From NCBI GenBank assembly GCA_035566895.1, contig DATMQA010000219.1, positions 1 through 57,963 on the forward strand: a stretch of DNA of 57,963 nt, written 5' to 3'. The notes beneath the pieces were generated by a model, which was given only the letters and a program-made list of their open reading frames with translations, ran no database searches and was not told the origin of the DNA. Made by a program: the position numbers and the translations under genes. Positions 7,329 to 17,300 of this stretch are shown here, piece after piece. This DNA is from DATMQA01 sp035566895. Lineage in GTDB: Bacteria; Verrucomicrobiota; Verrucomicrobiia; Limisphaerales; UBA8199. How positions within the stretch are numbered: the stretch's first letter is position 1; each line of letters begins with the position of its first letter.

Positions 7329-9008
7329 TCATTTGCCCTCCTTTTTCGCCTCGCCATTCCCATTCGGCCCCCCAAAGAGATCCGCCGTCAACAGCTCGGT
7401 GTATTCCTTCCGGAAAAAGCGCAACGTGCTCAGCACCGGGTTGGGCGCGGTCTGTCCCAGCCCGCAGAGACTGGTGTTTTTCACCATGTCACACAGTTCT
7501 TCCAGTTGCTTGAGATCGCGCTCGGTGGCTTTGCGTGCCAAAATCTTGGTCAACAAATTGTGCATTTGAACTGTGCCCGCGCGGCACGGGACACATTTGC
7601 CGCAGGATTCGTCCATGCAGAACTCCATGAAGAAGCGGGCGACATCCACCATCCGCGTGGTTTCATCCATGACGATCATCCCGCCGGAACCCATGATCGA
7701 GCCGAGCCGCGTCAGCGAATCGTAATCCACCGGCGTGTCGAGTTCCGCTGCCGGAATGCAGCCGCCCGAGGGTCCGCCGGTTTGCACCGCCTTAATCCTG
7801 CCGCCCTCCGGGGCGCCGCCGCCCATTTCCTCGACGATTTTGCGCAGCGGTGTGCCCATCGGCACTTCAATCAGCCCGGTGTTATTGATCTTGCCGGCCA
7901 GCGCAAAAACTTTGGTCCCCTTGCTCTTCTCCGTGCCAATCCCCGCGAACCAATCGGCTCCTTTCCGGATGATGGGCGGCACGTTGGCGAACGTCTCGAC
8001 ATTGTTGATCAGCGTCGGCGAATTGTATAATCCGCTCTCGGCCGGGAACGGCGGGCGCGGGCGCGGCGTCCCGCGCTTGCCTTCCACCGAGGCCATCAGC
8101 GCCGTTTCTTCGCCGCAGACGAACGCGCCGGCGCCGATCCGCAGCTCGATGTTAAAGCTGAAGGGCGATTCGAAAATGCCGCTGCCCAGCAGGCCGTACT
8201 GTTTGGCCTGCTTGATCGCCGTTTGCAGCCGCGCGATCGCCAGCGGATACTCCGCCCGCACGTAAATAAAACCCTGGCTGGCCCCGACGGCGTAGGCCGC
8301 GACGGCCATGCCCTCCAGCACGCTGTGCGGGTCGCTCTCCAGGACGCTGCGGTCCATGAACGCGCCTGGGTCGCCTTCGTCGGCGTTGCAGATGACATAC
8401 TTCTGCTGGCTGGCGGTCTTGGCCACCGTCGCCCATTTCAGCCCGGTCGGGTAACCCGCGCCGCCCCGGCCGCGCAACCCGCTCTTGATCATCGTCTCGA
8501 CGACCTCTTTTGGCGTCATCTCGCGCAGCACGTCGTGCAGGGCCTGGTAACCTTCAGCGCCGATGTATGACTCGATGCGCTCCGGGTCAACGTAACCGCT
8601 GTTCGCCAGCACGATCGGGAACTGCCCGGTGAAAAACGGGTCCTTCGGGTCACCTTGCTGGACTTTGGTTTCGCCGCCCTGAAGCGTGCCGATCAGCGAA
8701 AGTGCGTCTTCAGGCGTCACCTTCTGATAGAGCGGCCCCGCACCCGGCGTCTCGACCTGCACACAGGCCGAGGGGCGGTAAGTGTCAATTTGGACCAGCG
8801 GCCCCTGGCAGCACAATTTCATGCAGCCCACGCCGCGGACTTCGACTCGCTCCGCCAGCCCGGCCTCTTTCACCGCCTTGTCCAGCGCTTCTTTCACCGC
8901 CTTGGAATTGGAGGACATGCACCCTGCTGCCAGGCAGCAGCGGACCGTGTACGGCTTGCGCCCGGCGCGTTCCTTCTCCGCGATTTCAACTAGATCATCA
9001 ATGACCAT
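7329..9008 (-). CDS. hoxF: Hydrogenase diaphorase flavoprotein HoxF
   Basis: 559 residues. The N-terminal thioredoxin-like [2Fe-2S] domain shows cysteines in RCCLAAGCMSSNS and VGCMKLCCQGP. The NuoF-like core follows with the NADH/FMN motifs GRGGAGYPTGLKW and CNADEGDPGAFMDRS and the [4Fe-4S] ligand motif ESCGKCVPCRAGT. It oxidises or reduces NAD(H) with bound FMN and exchanges electrons with HoxE and HoxU. The ATG overlaps the end of hoxE by 11 bases and has an AAAGGA ribosome-binding site in the hoxE end. The C-terminus is a short Gly/Lys-rich tail. Length and motifs match canonical HoxF. Confidence 0.95.
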   Translation of the reverse strand: MVIDDLVEIAEKERAGRKPYTVRCCLAAGCMSSNSKAVKEALDKAVKEAGLAERVEVRGVGCMKLCCQGPLVQIDTYRPSACVQVETPGAGPLYQKVTPEDALSLIGTLQGGETKVQQGDPKDPFFTGQFPIVLANSGYVDPERIESYIGAEGYQALHDVLREMTPKEVVETMIKSGLRGRGGAGYPTGLKWATVAKTASQQKYVICNADEGDPGAFMDRSVLESDPHSVLEGMAVAAYAVGASQGFIYVRAEYPLAIARLQTAIKQAKQYGLLGSGIFESPFSFNIELRIGAGAFVCGEETALMASVEGKRGTPRPRPPFPAESGLYNSPTLINNVETFANVPPIIRKGADWFAGIGTEKSKGTKVFALAGKINNTGLIEVPMGTPLRKIVEEMGGGAPEGGRIKAVQTGGPSGGCIPAAELDTPVDYDSLTRLGSIMGSGGMIVMDETTRMVDVARFFMEFCMDESCGKCVPCRAGTVQMHNLLTKILARKATERDLKQLEELCDMVKNTSLCGLGQTAPNPVLSTLRFFRKEYTELLTADLFGGPNGNGEAKKEGK

Positions 9009-9531
9009 GGTCGAGCCATCCTTTCACATGTTCGAGGACCGTATCGGCCGTCTGCCGGGGCGTCACCGTGCCGTCGTAAACCACCGCCGGGGCGATGCCG
9101 CACGCGCCGATGCACCGCGCGGTCAGTAGCGAAAGCTGATTGTCGGGGGTCGTCTCACCCGCTTTGATCCGGGCCCTGGTCTCGACGGCTGCCAGCAATT
9201 TATCGGCGCCCCGGACGTAACAGGCGGTCCCCATGCACACCACGCACGTGTGCTGGCCTTTCGGTTTGAGCGTGAAAAAATGATAAAAGGTCGCCACGCC
9301 ATAAACGCGGCTGGCGGGCAGTTTCAGCTTGAAAGCCACAAACAGCAGCAGGTCATCCTCCAAATAGCCGAACAGCTCCTGGGCCTTGTGCAGCACTTCG
9401 ATCAAAGCATCCTGTTTGAACTGATGCTTCTTCATGTGCGCTTCAAGAATCCTGAAGCGCTTGTCGCCGCTGGCGTGTTCCAGAATCTTCGGCAGCCGGT
9501 TCTGCTTCTTCGTTGCAAGCGTCGCTATCAT
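8998..9531 (-). CDS. hoxE: Hydrogenase diaphorase subunit HoxE
   Basis: 177 residues from the chosen ATG, homologous to NuoE. A helical N-terminal part (HQFKQDALIEVLHKAQELF) is followed by a thioredoxin-like [2Fe-2S] domain with ligands in CMGTACYVRGA and CIGACGIAP. It is the first gene of the hox operon and marks the complete five-subunit HoxEFUYH type. The frame is open to an ATG at 9642, but the extra 37 residues are proline/arginine-rich and not seen in the family. An ATG at 9582 is also possible. No convincing promoter could be read upstream. Confidence 0.92.
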   Translation of the reverse strand: MIATLATKKQNRLPKILEHASGDKRFRILEAHMKKHQFKQDALIEVLHKAQELFGYLEDDLLLFVAFKLKLPASRVYGVATFYHFFTLKPKGQHTCVVCMGTACYVRGADKLLAAVETRARIKAGETTPDNQLSLLTARCIGACGIAPAVVYDGTVTPRQTADTVLEHVKGWLDHGH

Positions 9532-10063
9532 ATCGCTCTTGAAAGATCGGGGTCCGCACCGCTCGATGGGTGCCGGGATCATTTCCAATCCCGGGGCTAA
9601 CCTAAGCGGCGCCCGGGCCTTTGGCTGCGCGAGAATTGGCATTTGATAAACTTTTTTTGCGAAAGGATGAGTTTATGGATCTTATAAGCTGCGCCTCCTT
9701 GGTCGTCGTCATGAAACACGATCTGTCCAGGTTCTGTCCACCATTCCCAAAAACTGAACGGACCACCCCAGAGTGAACGCCTGCCGCGGGCCCTCGGCAG
9801 GCAAACGCACCCGATGTTCGCCCGATTGTGCCGGCTGCCCGACAGCCGCCCGGACTGAGCGCTGCGCGGGTGAATAAGGCGCATTTAATGAACGAAAAAG
9901 CTGGACTAAGTTTCGGTTACCTGCTTCATTGACCCGCTTGAGATCCATGGCCAAAGCCGGCGGGCGACCCGCAAGTTCAAAGCACGATGCGCTTTGAGCC
10001 ACCGCTTTGCCTACTCCTCCAGATTGTCTCTCCAGGCGGAACCAAGCTCGGACGAAAAGCCCC
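9532..10063. other. Divergent intergenic region with strong GC hairpin
   Basis: This 530-base gap separates divergent hoxE and the Kelch gene, so it should hold both promoters. A perfect 8-bp stem GCCTGCCG/CGGCAGGC with an 8-nt loop lies at 9779-9802. Minus-strand sequence around 9650-9690 is AT-rich (TTATAAGATCC, TTTATCAAATG), a reasonable place for the hox promoter, but I could not fix -35/-10 boxes. Open frames here (9597-9884 and 9709-10128, minus strand) show no recognisable motif. Confidence 0.5.
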
Positions 10064-11230
10064 ATGAAAACCCCCATCCAAAATCTATTCCCTGGGCTGG
10101 CTTCGCTAGCCCTCTTAACCCTCGGCACTCGCTTCTCAACCGCCTGGGCTCAAGGAGGCGCCTGGTCCACCAGGGCTCCCGTGCCCGTGGCCAGAGCTGG
10201 CTCGGCGGCCGGTGTAATCAACGGCAAACTCTATGTGGTCGGCGGCACTGGGTCCGGGGCGATCTACCAGTCCCCTCCGTATCACCGCTTAACGGACCTC
10301 GAGGTCTATGATCCCCTGGCAGACGCCTGGAATACCAAGGCTCCGATACCCATCGGCATCGACGGCGCCACTGCGGGTGTTATCAACGGCAAACTTTATG
10401 TGGCTGGCGGCCAGACGGGTTGGGAGCTGGCTGGACCACCGGGCAATTTAGCCAATCTTCAGGTCTATAATCCGCTCACCGATACGTGGACTAACTTGTC
10501 CCCGATGCCGTTCGGTTCCTCCGCCACTTGCGGCGGGGTCATCAACGGCAAGCTCTACGTGGCCGGCGGAACCACCACCGATAATCTTGGTATGGTGAAT
10601 ACGCTTCGGGTGTATGACCCGGCAACCGATACGTGGAGCACCAAGACTCCAATGCCGGAGGCGCACGAATGGGCCGGCGCCGGTGTCCTCAATGGAATTC
10701 TCTACGTCGTGGGCAAGAATACTCTCGAGGCTTATGACCCGGTCAAGGACTCCTGGACCACCAAATCCCCAATGCCAACCATCCGCGACCAGTTAGCGGC
10801 TGAAGTGATTAACGGCATTCTTTACGCCGTGGGAGGCGAAAACGGCGGCACCAACCTCAACACGGTTCAAGCCTATAATCCCGCAACGGATCTCTGGACC
10901 ACCATGCCCCCGATGCCTACGGCACGCTATTCGCCCGCACTGGGGGTCGTGAACGGGGTGCTTTATGCCGTAGGTGGAGGTAATAGTAATGCCGATGGTC
11001 AGGCGGTAAATGAGGCTTTCACACCATTCAACGTGGACATCAAGATGTTTGCCGGGGTCATCGTGAGCGGCCCGCTCGGCTCCAATATTCTCATTCAAGC
11101 CACCGCAAACCTCGCCAGCAGCAACTGGACGACACTGACGAATCTCGCGCTGCCGGCACAGCCCTATATTTACATTGATTACGGTTCACCGACCAACCGC
11201 CAGCAATTCTATCGTGCCATTCTGCAGTAG
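10064..11230 (+). CDS. Secreted Kelch-repeat beta-propeller protein
   Basis: 388 residues starting with a signal peptide (MKTPIQNLFPGLASLALLTL, cleavage near AWAQ). Six Kelch-type blades follow, each with the pattern VINGKLYV-x-GG then YDP-x-TDxW-x-T-x-x-PMP. After the last blade (about residue 320) a roughly 60-residue C-terminal module reads SSNWTTLTNL ... NRQQFYRAILQ. A similar N-W-x-x-L...F-Y-R-A ending occurs in the secreted protein at 45310-46857. The frame is open to 10007, but only the ATG at 10064 gives a signal peptide. Likely extracellular or periplasmic; ligand unknown. Confidence 0.88.
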   Translation: MKTPIQNLFPGLASLALLTLGTRFSTAWAQGGAWSTRAPVPVARAGSAAGVINGKLYVVGGTGSGAIYQSPPYHRLTDLEVYDPLADAWNTKAPIPIGIDGATAGVINGKLYVAGGQTGWELAGPPGNLANLQVYNPLTDTWTNLSPMPFGSSATCGGVINGKLYVAGGTTTDNLGMVNTLRVYDPATDTWSTKTPMPEAHEWAGAGVLNGILYVVGKNTLEAYDPVKDSWTTKSPMPTIRDQLAAEVINGILYAVGGENGGTNLNTVQAYNPATDLWTTMPPMPTARYSPALGVVNGVLYAVGGGNSNADGQAVNEAFTPFNVDIKMFAGVIVSGPLGSNILIQATANLASSNWTTLTNLALPAQPYIYIDYGSPTNRQQFYRAILQ

Positions 11231-11240
11231 CAGAGGTTGT

Positions 11241-11309
11241 ATCACTCCGGGGCAATGACATAGCACAGGTTCGATTTCCCCACCACCACGTTCAAACCTT
11301 CACGGATTC
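11241..11309. repeat. 69-bp direct repeat, copy downstream of the RHS gene
   Basis: This copy matches 17637-17705 at 67 of 69 positions. Read on the minus strand it encodes the last 22 residues and stop of the coiled-coil gene 17638-18282 (ending SNLCYVIAPE), but here the rest of that gene is absent. The two copies bracket the 6.2-kb RHS gene in the same orientation. Confidence 0.9.
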
Positions 11310-11359
11310 CAGGAGGTCTTGATCGGCGAATTGCTGGTAGTGGCCTGAGAAGTGGAGAA

Positions 11360-14300
11360 TCAAAATCCGCCCGAGCGCCGTTCCATTTCAATCGCGAGGG
11401 CGCGTTTGATTCTGCTGAGACTTTCGGAGCCGTGGGACAGGCCGCCCACGAGTTTTGAGAATTGGTCCTGGGTGGGGATGTCGCCGTTTTGGAAGTGGGA
11501 TTTGAGGGGTACGCTGGAGGCATTGAACAGGATGTCGCCGCCCAAGGGCTGGAGTCCGAGCGAGGGCGAAGCGGTTCGCAGATTGGACTGGGCCTCGGAG
11601 GTTTTGGCGCGGCGGCTGCTCCCCGGGCTGGCGGCGAGTCGAATCGCCCCATTGATGTCAATTCTTTCCATCGGGGTTTTACCCTTTGGAGGCGACGCAC
11701 TCCACGGGTTGTTGTCGGCGAAAGCCAAGGGGACGCCCGCGCGCAGGATGTAACGGCCGCTCAGGGGGTCGAGATAGCATGAGCCATCGTCGCAATGGAG
11801 ACCGGTCTCGGGGTCGAGGCGGAGGCCGCCAAAAAGGTAGGGGTTGCCGACGGAGGACGCGGTAGCGGAGGTGGGGGAACCGTCGCTGGTGAGGAAGGTG
11901 ACGGCGCCGAAATCGTCATACTCATAACGCTCGACGACATTGCCGGCGGCTTCGGTGAGGGCGAGGACATTGCCCTGGTCGTCGGGGTGGACGTAATAGG
12001 TCTGGCCGGCGCGGGTCATGAGCGAAGGGCCACCACAATCCTTATCGGTTTCAACGGGCTCGCCCTTGCGGCACACATAGGTGGCCGAGGTGACTCCATG
12101 GTCGCGCTCTTCGATCACTTCTGTGCCATCATAGAGGAACAGAGTCGTGTCGGGCGGCAGGCCGCCGGAGAAGACAGTTTTAGAGATGCGCCGGCCCAAC
12201 GCGTCGTAAGCGTAGGCGGCGACAGCCACGCCTGAAAGGCTGACGCCGACGAGGCGGTCGCAGCCATCGTAGGTGTAGCTCAAGGTGTCACCGGTGGAGA
12301 GACCGCGGGCGATGAGGTTGCCGTTGTTGTCGTAGGTGCGGGAGTCGCAGGGGGTGGCGGTGTAACGGTTCATTTGGAAGTCGCCCGGCGGCACCAGGGG
12401 ACTGAGGGTGTAAGGGCCGAAGCAGGGTTCGCCGGAGACGTTCGTGCGGTTGCCGACGCGGTCGAGGCTGTAAGTGGTGAGGCGCACGGGCAGGGAGTTG
12501 CTGGCGACCGAGACGGTGGTGAGGCGGTCGAGCGGATCGTAGGCCAGGGTCATGCTGTTGGTGCGTGGAGTCGGGGAGGGAATGGTGACGGTGCGCGCGG
12601 TTTTGTTGCCGTTGCGGTCCCAGGCGAAGGAGGCGTCGTTGATGACGGGCAGGCCGCCGCTGGCGGCGTGGCGGATGCTGCGGACCTGGCCGAGGCCGAA
12701 GTCGCCCGGGGCGTTGGGCGTGCCGGAGATGCCGTCATAGAAAATCCGGGTGCGCATTTTGTTGGCAAAAGAGACGCGGGAGAGGCGGTTGGGGCCGTCG
12801 TAATCGAAGGAGGCGAGGACGGCGCCGGAATCGACGATGCTCGAGCAACGGTTGAGCGAATCGTAGGTGTAGGAGAGGGCGCGTCCGCCGGGATAGGTGA
12901 GGGAGAGCTGGTTGCCGAGGGAGTCGTAGGTGGAGGAGGTGGCGAGGCCATTGAGGGTTTCGCGGGTGCAGTCGCCGAGGGAATTGTAGGTGAAATCGCC
13001 GTCACAGGCGTCGTCATGGTGATGAACGAGGCGGGAGAGGCCGTCGTATTGGAAGGTTTCGACGGTGGTGCTGGAGGAGACGCCCGGGCCCGGGTTGATG
13101 TTGTTGGAGATGCAGCGGCCATCGAAGTCGTAGGTGTGGAGGACGACGGTGCCGTTAGGGTCCTGCTGGCTGGCGAGGTCGCTGAGGGAATTCCAGGCGA
13201 AGGTGTGAGGCGTGCCATTGGGGCTGGTGACGAGGGCGCAGCGATCGAGGGCATCGTAGGCGTAGGTGGTGGAGTTGGTGTGGCTGTCGATGGTGGCGAG
13301 GAGCCGGCCGCTGTTGCTGCTCCAGACCGCCTGACTGAACTGGTCATGGACGAGGTCGGGGAAGCCGTCGCCATCGAGATCGCCGATGGCCAGGGTGCAG
13401 CGGTCCAGCAGGTCGTAGGTGTAAGATACGGTGTATTCGCGCGGATTGAAAAAAGTGACGACACGGTCGAGGGAATCGTAGGCGTAGCGGTTGGTGTTGC
13501 CGACGTTATCAACGGAGCTGACGCAGCGGCTCAAGGCATCATAGATGTTGGTGGCGGAGAAATCCTGCTCAGGGCCGCCAAGGGTGGAGAATTGGCGGGC
13601 GGTCGTGGTCAGGACGTTGCCGAGGGGGTCGTAGGTGAATTCGAGGCGATTGGTGGCGGGGTCGGTGACGGAGAGGATGCGGCCGACGTTGTCGTAGGAG
13701 AAAGTCGAGGAGCGGCCCAGGTCATCGGTGACACTGAAGCATTCGTCGTTGGGGGCGAAGGCGAAGGTAGTGGTTTTGTCGCCCTTGCCGATGGGCAATT
13801 GGGTGGCGGTATCGAAGAACCGTTCGTGGGTGCGGACGCAGCGGTCGAGGTTGTCGTAATCGCAGCTCGACTCGGCGAGGCGGGTGGAGCGATCGGTGCT
13901 GGTGACCTCATTGGTGCCGCCGAAATGGCGGCGGAGCTTGAGGTTGTCGTTGGCATCGAGGTAGAGGGAGATCAGGTGGCCCATGGGGTCCTGGATGGAG
14001 GCGGGGCGACCGAAACCGTCATAATTGTAGGTGGTGACGCGTTGAAGACTGGGCATCTCGAGACCTTGAATATCATGATGCTTCCAGGGAGTCGCTTTGG
14101 TGGCGATGGCCATGTAGTCAAACTGGCTGCTGGACTGTTGAGTGGAACCGGCGGCATAGACCTTTCGATAGAGCAGGCCGCGCTCGTCGTATTGGTAAGA
14201 GATGGTCTGGTGGGAGTCGGTTCCCGCGACGGCCTCGCCGCCGAGGACGAGCACGCACTGATCGTCGGCGTCGTAGAGGACTTGGTTGGTGAGCGAATGG

Positions 14301-17300
14301 GTGGTGTCCACGGCGCAGGCGATGGAGGTGAGGCGGTGGAGGCGGTCGTAGCCGCGCAGGACAGTTCGGACGCCGACCTTGGAATCGGTTTGGTCGAGCA
14401 GGTCGGTCGAGGATTGGACGAGGTTGTCGTTGGCATCGTAGTAGAAGCTGGAGGTGCAGCGGGCGGAGAGGTTGGTGGGGGTCTGGGCCTGGACGCATTG
14501 GTCGAGGGCGTTGTAGGTATAGAGGCAGTCGTTGCTGCGGGCGTCGATGCAGCGGGTGACGTTGCCACGGAGGTCGTATTCGTAGGTCGTGCGAAGGTCG
14601 AGGCTGGAGGGGTCGCTGGTCGAATCCGTGAGGGTGAAGTGCACGTAGCCTTGCTGCGTACCGTTGGTGTAATAGGTGATCGTATCGACTCGGCGGCGGC
14701 CATTGGCATCGACGGGTTTGGTTATGGTGGTTAACTGGCCACTGGCGTTGTAAGCGAGGTCCAATACGGGAGGGTCGTTGCCAACCACGAACGGCGCGGT
14801 GGCTCTCGCCAGATTACCGGCTGCGTCATAGCTGCCGGTGGTCGTGTTGCCGCGCGGGTCGGAGGCGGCAGTGACGAATCCATACCCGCCGCTCGTGCCG
14901 GGATCCGGTTCGTAACCCAGCCGGCGGGCGTGCCGGACCAGCGAAGCTGATGCTTGAGCGGTGCACAGAAACGATTCCCGCGCGTAACGGCCCCCAGCCG
15001 CCCGCGCCATGCGGCGGACAGGAACATAGCGCCAAACGCCCTCGGCCATTCTTGCTGACCCGCCCATGCCGCCTGGCTTGCTGGCGACGATGCCTCGGGC
15101 CAGGTCCGACTCACGATACTGCACACAATAGCCACCTGCCGGATCGGACCCGAAACGTGGGTCGTAATCATAGTGCCACGAACGGACGACCAGGTCGGGG
15201 ATGCCGTCGCCGTCGAGGTCCACCGGGCCGGTGGCGAGCTGGCGCAGGACGCGGAGGTCGGCGCGTTTACGGGCGGGGGTTGAGGGGTCGAAATCCGGTG
15301 AGTAGGCGCACTGGAGCTGCTGTCCGCCGGGGGAGACTTCGAGGGTGCAAAGCGAATCTCGGTTCCAAGCCCAACGCGTCTCGTACAAATCGGGGTCGGT
15401 AGAGCGCAATTTGCCCGTGGGCCGGTTGGAAACGTCGGTGACGGGCAGGCCGGCAGTGGCGCGCCCGGTGAATTCTTGCAGTTTGACGCAGCGGTTGCGG
15501 GCGTCGTAGAAGCCTTCGGAGACGTTGCCGAGGGGATCGTTGATGATACAGCGCAGGGCGGCGAATTGATTGGAAGGGGATGGGGTTTGGGGCAGGTAAG
15601 TGATGATAGCGGGAGTGTTGGTCCAACGCTGGAGGCCGGTGCAGCGCAGGTAGGAGGCTGACGCGGGGTTCAGGTCGTAATCGCATTGGACGGTGGTCTG
15701 GCCCAGGGCGTCGGCGACGGAGAGCAAGAGATGGTTGGCGACGTCGCTGGTCGAGCCGGAGGAGTAAGTGTAGGTATTGGTTTTGCCGGAGGGGAAATCG
15801 TTGCCGTTGGGAGTACCGGTGACGGGCGGAGAGGTGACGGTTTTCAAGTCGCCAAAAGTTCCGCCGGGTTCACCCATGTAGTAGGAATAGGCGACGGTGC
15901 GGCCGGAGAAATCAGTGAGGCCGGCAACCTGGCCGGTGGAGGCGTCATAGCTGATGGAGTTGGTGCGGCCGAGGTCATCGACGATTTGGAGCAATTGGCC
16001 GGCGGAGCCGTAGGAGAGGAGCATGGCGTTGCCGTTGCTGTCCTGGATGCGCGCGAGCTTGCCGGCCTGGGCCGTGCCGTCGAACGGGTTGAACTGCCAG
16101 AAGCCGGTGTCGGCGAAAGTGAGGCGAAAGACGCCGGAGGTGAGGGTCCCTTCGCTGAAGAAGCCCGGGCAGGTGAAGGTGCCGTTGGTTTGGGGCAGGA
16201 AGGTGTCCTTGCGTCCGGTGCCGTTATAGACTTCGACGCCACCGGAACTGTTCTGGACGCAGCGAACGTCGTAGGAGAAAGTCCAGGGACTGCCGTAGGT
16301 ATTGAAGCGGGTCGAGCGCGAGCGATAGGTGCGGGCCCAGATGAAATCGAGGGCGCGACCCGGGATGAACAGGTCCACTGCCTCAAGCTGGACCTCGCCG
16401 GAGGAGGGGGAGAGGTGCATGTTGCCGGAGCTGGCCCCGCCACTGCTTGATCCGGCCCCCCCACCCAACATGCTCATCAAGCGATTGGGCGAGCAGTCCT
16501 GGACCTCGCCGCCGTTGCCCGCGAAAATCGTACCAGGTTTCGTACCAAGTTTGAGAGGGGCGCCCTTCAAGTCTATGTTGGGAGGGGGCTTGATCGAAGT
16601 CGGCGGGTCATACGGCAGGTCCATGGCAGTAAAGCCGTCGCAATCATCGTCTCGCGGGTTGCCGCCAGCCCTACTCAGACTTGGATTTCCACCGATTCCC
16701 CATAGCGGTCGTTTGCCAGGTTCACGAGTGGCCAAGGCCGTCCAGCCGCCGCCGTCCGTGGTCATGCCGCCGCCGGCGGCAAGCGAGGAACTGGCTCCGG
16801 TGGAGCCGGCAACCAGCACGAGTGGGTTTCGTCGCAGATTCGCGGCCGGCCCGGCGGGCGGGTACTCCGGCGGTTCCAGCAGGCTGACGCTACTGGAGGG
16901 CGAGGACACCAAGGACCAGGCGTAGGTCAATTTTGAGGTTTGGCCGCCGCTGACAACCTGGACGTCATAGCCTCCGGGCACGTCGGGCGTGAACGTGGGC
17001 GCCGGGCCGGTGACGTGCAACAGGGTGGGGCTGATAAACTGGACGTTGGTCTGCACCACGCCGCCGATGGAGACTACGGCGTTCGAACCGAAGGACTGCC
17101 CAATGAGATACAGATCCAGGGGCGCGCCGGTTACTGAGATGGCAGGTTCGACGTTCAGGAGCTGCATTTGGGGCAACACGAGGCGGTAATACGCCGGAGG
17201 CGACGGGTTGCCCAGCGCGTCCGTGGCGACGACTTGAATCTGGTAGAGGCCGTTGGAGTCGCCAGGCGTGACGGTGTCGAGGGTCTGCCAGGCGGCGCTG

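Noticed and set aside
11242..11700. Separate 152-codon gene at the end of the RHS gene
   Set aside because: It is the tip of the RHS gene in a shifted frame running into the 69-bp repeat; no start site of its own. Kept only as a note on a possible frame switch.
12374..14734. Long plus-strand open frame (786 codons) opposite the RHS gene, with further ones at 15686-16450
   Set aside because: Antisense shadow of the YD repeats: low-complexity Gly/Ala/Val/Glu translation, no motifs, no ribosome-binding site; the minus-strand frame has a signal peptide and the RHS core.
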